DNA of 10,406 nucleotides from Cloacimonetes bacterium TCS62 (GTDB taxonomy: Bacteria > Cloacimonadota > Cloacimonadia > Cloacimonadales > TCS61), in NCBI GenBank assembly GCA_001577185.1, contig LSCM01000029.1, positions 1 to 10,406 of the forward strand. The letters are read 5' to 3'. Positions 6,845 to 10,406 of this stretch are shown in pieces. Both the position numbers and the translations under genes were made by a program. Position 1 is the stretch's first letter. Each line of letters begins with the position of its first letter. The notes below the pieces were generated by a model. It made no database searches. It worked only from the letters and a program-made list of their open reading frames with translations, and was not told the DNA's origin.

Positions 6845-7897
6845 TCAACCAATGTAAATTTTCTTGTTTTTTGAAGAAATTACTTCACCAATTATCTCGA
6901 CCCATTCGAGACCTGAAAGTTGTAATTTTTCCAATAATAAATCAGCTTTTTTATGAGGAACGGATAAAAGTAAACCACCAGAAGTTTGCGCATCATACAT
7001 TAGCATTATCTTATGTTGAGGAAAAGAATTACTCTGTAATTTCACATATTTTTTGCAAAATTTTTCATTACGAAAAGATCCACCCGGGAAAAATCCGGCT
7101 TTAGCTAGCTCCAAAGCTTCCTCAATAATAGGAATAGAATTAAAATCTAAATTTATAGCAGTATTTTCATTTAACATTTCATGTAAATGACCAAGTAATC
7201 CAAAACCGGTGACGTCTGTCATAGCGTTTACACCGACATTGATAGCAACTTCGGAAGCTGTTTTATTCAATTCTCGCATATGGAAGACGGCTTTATCTAT
7301 AGCATTTTTAGATGCCTCATCAGCTTTAATTGAAGTAGTAATTACTCCCATTCCTAAGGGTTTAGTTAGAATTAATTTATCTCCTGGTCTGATAGTGTTA
7401 TTTCTAATAATTTTCTTAGGATGAATGGTTCCAGTTGCGGAAAGGCCATATTTCATTTCTATATCTTCAATTGTGTGACCACCGAGAAGAATGGCATTTG
7501 CTTCTTTGATCTTGTCGAGTCCACCATGTAAAATATCTTTCAACATACTTTTCGAGATATTGCAGGAGTCATATGTTACAATATTGAGTGCAGTGCGTAC
7601 CTTTGCTCCCATAGCGAAAACATCACTCAAACTATTTGCTACAGCGATTTGACCGAAAATATATGGATCATCGACGACAGGAGTAATGAAATCCAACGTC
7701 TGTACGATTGCAGTATTTTTAGAAATTTTGTAAGCCCCAGCATCATCATTAGGACCTACATCGATTGCTTCGCCATCAGATGCGTAATAATCTAAATCTT
7801 TTAATATTGATGTTAAGTCCGCCGGACTAACCTTACCAGCTCAACCGGCAGCTTTAACATGCTGTGTTAATTTTATTATCTCTTTCTTCGTATTCAT
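6845..7897 (-). CDS. selD: Selenophosphate synthase SelD, selenocysteine-containing (in-frame TGA)
   Basis: SelD makes selenophosphate from selenide and ATP, the selenium donor for Sec-tRNA and 2-selenouridine. The full frame is 350 residues from ATG at 7897 (GGAG 5 nt upstream) to TGA at 6845, close to the 347 of E. coli SelD. Codon 19 is TGA (7841-7843) in the sequence KAAGUAGKVSPADL. This is exactly the catalytic position filled by Cys or Sec in the family, with the partner lysine K22 three residues on. Other conserved parts are GPNDDAG (49-54), VQTLDFITPVVDDPY (65-79), LSDVFAMGA (90-98), LGGHTIED, KPLGMG and MTDVTGFGLLGHLHE (D228). The homologous protein sequence runs unbroken through the TGA, so this is recoding rather than a pseudogene. 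A simple ORF caller would start at the internal TTG (7696) and lose 67 residues. Confidence 0.95.
7812..7843 (-). promoter_or_regulatory. Bacterial SECIS-like hairpin following the selD UGA
   Basis: On the minus strand, 17 nt after the TGA, an apical GGC loop (7823-7821) is capped by a GTCC/GGAC stem. The stem extends through A-T, a bulged U, then TT/AA and G-C pairs, with the outer pair at about 7830/7812. A small loop beginning with G at 16-37 nt from the UGA fits the rules I recall for bacterial SECIS elements recognised by SelB. Confidence 0.7.
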
Positions 7898-7921
7898 CTT
7901 TTCTCCATTAATAAAAGTTTA

Positions 7922-7948
7922 AATGTAATGTTGAAATCTTTGTGTCAA
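7922..7948 (-). promoter_or_regulatory. Possible selD promoter
   Basis: TTGACA (7948-7943, minus strand) is followed after 15 bp by TACATT (7927-7922), a four-of-six -10 box. It lies 25 bp before the selD ATG. The spacer is short, so this is tentative. Confidence 0.35.
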
Positions 7949-7997
7949 GCAGAACTTAATTTTATTGTACTGAAAGAGAAATAACTGTGGTAATAAA

Positions 7998-8080
7998 TAA
8001 AAAGTGACACCCAAACCTGCCGCCTGAGAAAACGATTACCTGATTCGGTCACTCTTTTATCATTAGGTTGATAACTCGCT
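7998..8080. repeat. Repeat copy A (pairs with 8572-8651)
   Basis: From AAAAAGTGACACCCAAACC to TTGATAACTCGCTT this stretch matches 8572-8651 at roughly 80% identity, in the same orientation. The main length difference is a 3-base indel. It covers the end of the broken S24 fragment and sequence beyond its stop. Confidence 0.75.
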
Positions 8081-8328
8081 TCTTCTCTTCATCAATCTGT
8101 AGCTTTTTTAATATAATACCATCCGGTATCTGGCTAGCACAGATCTTACTATCTGAGTTTACAATATCCGGAGTTTCGTGAATCACCACAATGTCACCAC
8201 TGGAAATTCTGGGTGACATACTATTTCCATTAACCTAAGAGCGCAATAATTTTTTCTTTATCGGCTAAGAATGCCTTCAGAATTTCAGCATAATAGAAAA
8301 AATCGTTAAGAAATTTCAATTGAGTATG
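8049..8328 (-). pseudogene. S24-peptidase (LexA/repressor-like) remnant A, frameshifted and truncated
   Basis: On the minus strand, 8234-8049 reads VNGNSMSPRISSGDIVVIHE and ends in SKICASQIPDGIILKKLQID, EEKKRVINLMIKE and a TGA. This is an S24 peptidase core with the nucleophile serine (NSMSP) and the catalytic lysine (ILKKL) both intact. A TAG precedes it. The reading frame just upstream (8328-8230: YYAEILKAFLADKEKIIALL) joins at the expected point ('...IAL.VNGNSMSP') if a one-base frameshift is allowed. There is no helix-turn-helix domain and the usual C-terminal strands are missing. It is therefore a broken relic of a second repressor-type gene, distinct in sequence from the intact one at 6103-6750. 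Confidence 0.8.
8073..8141. repeat. 69-bp near-identical direct repeat, copy 1 (in S24 remnant A)
   Basis: This matches 9862-9930 at 67 of 69 positions (two transitions) in the same orientation. It encodes the catalytic-lysine segment of the S24 domain (CASQIPDGIILKKLQIDEEK). Confidence 0.9.
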
Positions 8329-8377
8329 TTAAGAATTATTTTCTGTTTGAGGAATTGATAAGAACAGATTTTATTAT

Positions 8378-8412
8378 CCTTCGACTAAGCCTGTCCTGAG
8401 CTGTGACGAAGG
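8378..8412. repeat. Palindromic intergenic repeat element
   Basis: CCTTCG (8378-8383) and CGAAGG (8407-8412) bracket CTAAGCCTGTCCTGAGCTG. This type of sequence (CCTTCGAC...CCTGTCCTGAGC...CGAAGG) is familiar as a dispersed palindromic intergenic repeat in many bacterial genomes. It is noticeably richer in G+C than its surroundings. Confidence 0.6.
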
Positions 8413-8454
8413 GCTCATGATGACACAAAATTTTTTGTAAAATGAAGACAATTC

Positions 8455-8767
8455 CTAGTTAAAATAATTTAGTTCGAAAGCAGAAAGTTTAGATTTTTCT
8501 ATTGGCTGGGAGTTTTTCTTGGTTCGTTCTTTTGTCGGTACAAAAGAATGAATAATTAACTGAAAAACTGCTAAAAAGTGATACCCAAACCTGCAACCAG
8601 AAACGATTATTCGATTCGGTATCTCTTTTATTATTAGATTGATAACTCGCTTTTCCAGTCGCTTTTTCAAATCTGCCATTAGCGGTTTTTTCAGGTAGTT
8701 TCTTATCAGAACGAATCCACTTTTGCAGGTTTTTAAGGGAAGTCTTGTGTCTCCTAAATGCTTTTAT
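8455..8767 (-). pseudogene. Degenerate open frames around repeat copy B
   Basis: Two overlapping minus-strand frames are open here and I cannot say which, if either, was coding. One (8679-8455, 74 aa) begins MADLKKRLEKRVINLIIKEI and then reads PNRIIVSGCRFGYHF. It matches the end of S24 remnant A (KKRVINLMIKE) plus what follows that remnant's stop codon. The other (8767-8489) has no ATG, GTG or TTG near its beginning but reads well: KTSLKNLQKWIRSDKKLPEK. A Shine-Dalgarno is not evident for either. Best described as a decayed segment sharing its repeat with 7998-8080. Confidence 0.4.
8572..8651. repeat. Repeat copy B (pairs with 7998-8080)
   Basis: AAAAAGTGATACCCAAACC through TTGATAACTCGCTT aligns with copy A in the same orientation at roughly 80%. 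Homology with copy A stops at CTCGCTT, where copy A continues into the 69-bp repeat and copy B does not. Confidence 0.75.
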
Positions 8768-8940
8768 CTATTAGGTTTATCAAATACTTGCTCGTTTAGG
8801 GGTTGGTAAATGATCGGTAACTATCCGTTTTCCAGCTTTTTCGTTTTTTCACTTTCTGAAAAAACGGTATTTTAGGGCAAAATGAAAAAACGGTGAAAAA
8901 ACGATCGAAAATTCGCAATTATAAATTTTGAGAATCAAAT
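8768..8940. repeat. Non-coding stretch with CGTTTTTTCA / TGAAAAAACG motif cluster
   Basis: No gene was seen. CGTTTTTTCA (8842-8851) and TGAAAAAACG (8857-8866) form a perfect 10-bp inverted repeat with a 5-nt loop. Two more TGAAAAAACG units follow in tandem at 8883 and 8894. A close variant, CGGTTTTTTCA, lies at 8683-8693 outside this stretch. The hairpin could also be a terminator, but the iteration suggests a small repeat array or protein-binding sites. Confidence 0.65.
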
Positions 8941-9279
8941 CTATTCTATAACTTGAATCTCATTTTCATAGACAGGCACAAAAGACATTTTCATTTTACC
9001 AAGTGGTCCAGGTGTTACTTTGAGCACTTCATCGAAATCAATATCTTGAAAATAATATAAACGTTCATTAGTCTTGAAATAATACATCTTACGAGATGAA
9101 ATAATATTGGAAATTAGTTGAGCACAAATTGAACTCATTTTAATATCTTTAACTGTGTTAAAAGCCTTAGCAGTAAGATTAATTATATCTTTATTTTTGA
9201 CATTTTTTTCAAGATATTTAAATCCATCTTGCGATTGAATATCTACCGACGTCTTTTGTCTTGTGATTTTATCTTGAAT
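8941..9279 (-). pseudogene. Unrecognised ORF remnant
   Basis: A minus-strand frame is open from just after a TGA (9280-9282) to a TAG at 8941, 112 residues. The first ATG in it is at 9138 (MSSICAQLISNIISSRKMYY, 65 aa). The sequence upstream of that ATG is equally protein-like (DGFKYLEKNVKNKDIINLTA), so the short version is probably a truncated view of a longer gene that lost its 5' end. The C-terminal part reads YYFQDIDFDEVLKVTPGPLG and ends VYENEIQVIE. No Shine-Dalgarno is visible before 9138. I do not recognise the family. An alternative is that it is a genuine 65-aa gene. Confidence 0.4.
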
Positions 9280-9405
9280 TCAGGTTTACAGTGTATCATC
9301 CTTAGTGCATGTTTAAATGCATTGTATTCATACCGATCAGAGAAATCTTAAGCAAAAATTACTAAGAATTTAGAAATATTTCCAAGGCTTTTGCTATTCT
9401 GTTAA
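9280..9405. other. Spacer without a recognisable gene
   Basis: AT-rich and full of stops. It holds a short near-palindrome (TGCATGTTTAAATGCA at 9307-9322). It also has a widely spaced inverted repeat, AGCAAAA (9351-9357) with TTTTGCT (9389-9395), which could weakly terminate the 2Fe-2S gene on the minus strand. Confidence 0.4.
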
Positions 9406-9729
9406 TCAACAACAATCCGAATCAGAGGAGGAGCAACCACAATTACACGGTGTATTACTATGTTTTCCCTGTTGATATTCTATAATACGTTCCTTCCTTA
9501 AAGCATTTAGATCTGATCGATCAACAATAATATCAAAATCATCTTTAGGTGCTGTTGTGCAGGCATATTTCTGTTCTCCTTCAATTTCAACTACACAGAC
9601 TCGACAACATCCATTGACTCTATTACTTAAATAGCAGGGTGCTGGTAAATGGATCTTATTTCTTTTAGCTACATCAACTATATTTTTATCAGTTGATAAA
9701 ACACTTACTATTTTTCCATCAATAATCAT
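9406..9729 (-). CDS. 2Fe-2S ferredoxin-like protein (NuoG/HydA N-terminal type) with Cys-rich tail
   Basis: This 107-residue protein carries the Fer2 fold used at the N-terminus of NuoG, [FeFe]-hydrogenases and formate dehydrogenase subunits. It opens with MIIDGKIVSVLSTDKNIVDV, then shows PCYLSNRVNGCCRVCVVEIE and YACTTAP. Candidate ligands for the 2Fe-2S cluster are C32, C42, C45 and C57 (C41 is adjacent). The first spacing is one residue shorter than the usual x10. After RKERIIEYQQGKHSN comes a Cys-rich tail (PCNCGC...DCC). This sits where larger relatives have the His-Cys 4Fe-4S motif, so a second metal site is possible. The ATG at 9729 has AGGAG 8 nt upstream; the GTG at 9738 lies inside that Shine-Dalgarno and is rejected. 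It stands alone with no partner oxidoreductase in view. Probably a small electron carrier. Confidence 0.85.
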   Translation of the reverse strand: MIIDGKIVSVLSTDKNIVDVAKRNKIHLPAPCYLSNRVNGCCRVCVVEIEGEQKYACTTAPKDDFDIIVDRSDLNALRKERIIEYQQGKHSNTPCNCGCSSSDSDCC

Positions 9730-9753
9730 ATCTTTCACTCCTAATTCAATTTT

Positions 9754-9938
9754 CTAAACCACTCTAAACAGTAAAGCCATCTCACCGAGTATCCTGAAGG
9801 TCTCCAGTTCGTATTCTTCTAAAACGATAACATCATATCCCTGATTCAGCAGTCTTAAAAGAACTCGCTTCTTCTCTTCATCAATCTGTAGCTTTTTTAA
9901 TATAATACCATCTGGTGTCTGGCTAGCACATATTTTCT
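9754..9938 (-). pseudogene. S24-peptidase remnant C (C-terminal fragment)
   Basis: On the minus strand this reads KICASQTPDGIILKKLQIDE, then EKKRVLLRLLNQGYDVIVLE, and ends ILGEMALLFRVV before TAG (9754-9756). It is the second half of an S24 peptidase domain with the catalytic lysine and a normal-looking C-terminal end. The serine half and the helix-turn-helix are gone, and TAA TAG lie directly upstream in frame. It overlaps in sequence with remnant A over 69 bp but carries the C-terminus that remnant A lacks. It lies just upstream of the 2Fe-2S gene. Confidence 0.8.
9862..9930. repeat. 69-bp near-identical direct repeat, copy 2 (in S24 remnant C)
   Basis: This differs from 8073-8141 by two transitions only. 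Flanks on both sides diverge at once, so the shared block has sharp edges. Confidence 0.9.
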
Positions 9939-10119
9939 ATTAAAATTTTTTCTAATTATTCAACAGTGAAGTTTATAAAAAAATGAAAATTATTGCAAGG
10001 GATTTATCATTTATTACACATCTCGTCATGAAGGTTGTAGATACTCTAATGCGCCCTTCATTTCATTACGGCGTGTCAGACTTCACTTTGCGCTCCGCTC
10101 CAGGCGAAGAATTGTTATA
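9939..10119. other. Spacer without a supported gene
   Basis: A plus-strand frame here (9983-10171) overlaps the GIY-YIG gene on the opposite strand, lacks a Shine-Dalgarno and resembles nothing, so I treat it as non-coding. The stretch 10051-10110 is much richer in G+C (GCGCCC, CGGCG, GCGCTCCGCTCC) than the rest of the window and looks like a dispersed repeat. Confidence 0.5.
10067..10084. repeat. Left degenerate repeat flanking the GIY-YIG gene
   Basis: TACGGCGTGTCAGACTTC resembles TACGGCGCACAGACTTC at 10385-10401 in direct orientation (one-base indel, about two mismatches). Confidence 0.5.
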
Positions 10120-10362
10120 TTATCTTAAATGTCTATTTGAAAAAGCCCTACCTGATCCGGTTTTAAGGTAGCGTTCGAATGCAGTAGCTTTTTTATGATT
10201 TGTAAATGCTGTATAACAGATCAGTTCCCAAGGTTTTGATTTTGAAGTATGAGTAGATTTTCCCTGATTGTGCTCAATTAATCTTTTGTTAACATTATCA
10301 GTAATGCCAGTATAATAACAATCAGGTTTGATAGTGCTTTTGATTATATAAACGTATTTCAT
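10120..10362 (-). CDS. GIY-YIG nuclease-domain protein (UPF0213 type)
   Basis: This 80-residue protein is made of a single GIY-YIG domain, the normal length for UPF0213 (YhbQ-like) proteins. It reads MKYVYIIKS and YYTGITDNVNKRLIEHNQG, then PWELICYTAFTNHKKATAFE and RYLKTGSGRAF. The 'VYI...YTG' pair is the GIY-YIG motif. R27 in KRL and the glutamate of FERYLK correspond to the catalytic Arg and metal-binding Glu. The ATG at 10362 has GGAG 7 nt upstream. It stands alone on the minus strand between degenerate G+C-rich repeats, a setting common for such small genes. Biochemical function in bacteria is poorly known; DNA cleavage or repair-type activity is inferred from the fold. Confidence 0.93.
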   Translation of the reverse strand: MKYVYIIKSTIKPDCYYTGITDNVNKRLIEHNQGKSTHTSKSKPWELICYTAFTNHKKATAFERYLKTGSGRAFSNRHLR

Positions 10363-10384
10363 ATTAGTGCTCCTTCGTCAAGAC

Positions 10385-10401
10385 TACGGCGCACAGACTT
10401 C
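10385..10401. repeat. Right degenerate repeat flanking the GIY-YIG gene
   Basis: TACGGCGCACAGACTTC, in the context CTTCGTCAAGAC...CTTCGG, matches the left copy at 10067-10084. Part of a G+C-rich element that continues past the window end. Confidence 0.5.
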
Positions 10402-10406
10402 GGAAT

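Noticed and set aside
6841..7104. Plus-strand 87-aa frame opposite selD
   Set aside because: It is antisense to a conserved SelD region and shows no domain or ribosome-binding site.
6845..7696. Short SelD ORF starting at the internal TTG (7696)
   Set aside because: The SelD N-terminus, including the active site, is encoded upstream through an in-frame TGA; the ATG at 7897 with GGAG is the real start.
8842..8866. Simple rho-independent terminator
   Set aside because: The hairpin is AT-rich with no clear gene ending next to it, and the same motif recurs nearby; kept as a repeat cluster instead.
9730..9738. GTG at 9738 as start of the 2Fe-2S protein
   Set aside because: It is part of the AGGAG ribosome-binding site; the ATG at 9729 is correctly spaced.
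8001..9930. CRISPR array
   Set aside because: The repeats are few, irregularly spaced, diverged, and in part protein-coding relics; there are no regular spacers and no cas genes.
7998..9940. Intact insertion sequence or transposase in the relic zone
   Set aside because: No transposase motif, no terminal inverted repeats and no target-site duplication could be seen; only fragments of S24-type genes and short repeats.
9983..10171. Plus-strand 62-aa frame
   Set aside because: It overlaps the well-supported GIY-YIG gene on the other strand and has no ribosome-binding site or recognisable motif.

Overview
The window is AT-rich (roughly one third G+C by eye) bacterial DNA. The gene content points to an anaerobic, diderm-type bacterium: a lipoprotein with a lipobox, a periplasmic LysM protein, a selenoprotein SelD, and a hydrogenase/NuoG-like 2Fe-2S protein. 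Shine-Dalgarno sequences of the AGGAG type are used, together with several TTG starts. Cloacimonadota or a neighbouring phylum would fit, but this is an impression from gene style and is not proven.

Left half (1-5333, all minus strand). Transcription runs right to left. A small lipoprotein and a tandem-LysM protein come first, from a good promoter at about 5388-5415. A hairpin terminator at 4138-4166 follows. Then comes a tightly packed cluster: a 7TM-HD phosphodiesterase (PgpH type), the rRNA-maturation RNase ybeY, a CNNM/CorC-type CBS membrane protein, and an exported DUF3108-like protein cut by the window edge. Stops overlap the next start or its Shine-Dalgarno sequence, so translational coupling is likely. 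pgpH-ybeY-corC is a known bacterial gene order.

Middle (5334-7897). A plus-strand pair, a 55-residue unknown protein and a DUF2809 membrane protein, converges with a minus-strand XRE-S24 (LexA/UmuD/phage-repressor type) regulator. Two matching 16-bp palindromes sit in front of the regulator, one containing a TTGACA box, and they are probably its own operators. Upstream on the same strand is selD. Its true reading frame crosses an in-frame TGA at codon 19, exactly at the catalytic Cys/Sec position, with a SECIS-like hairpin just downstream. The gene therefore encodes a selenocysteine-containing SelD, and the organism must carry Sec-insertion machinery elsewhere.

Right part (7898-10406). This is a degraded accessory zone. 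It holds at least two broken S24-peptidase fragments sharing a 69-bp near-identical repeat, a third related repeat, a palindromic repeat, a cluster of CGTTTTTTCA-type motifs, and an unrecognised ORF remnant. Two intact small genes stand among these: a 2Fe-2S protein with a Cys-rich tail, and a GIY-YIG (UPF0213-type) protein flanked by degenerate direct repeats. No CRISPR array, rRNA, tRNA or intact insertion sequence was seen. I found no convincing undescribed multi-gene system. The best leads are the Sec-SelD, the regulator's paired operators, and the S24 relics.
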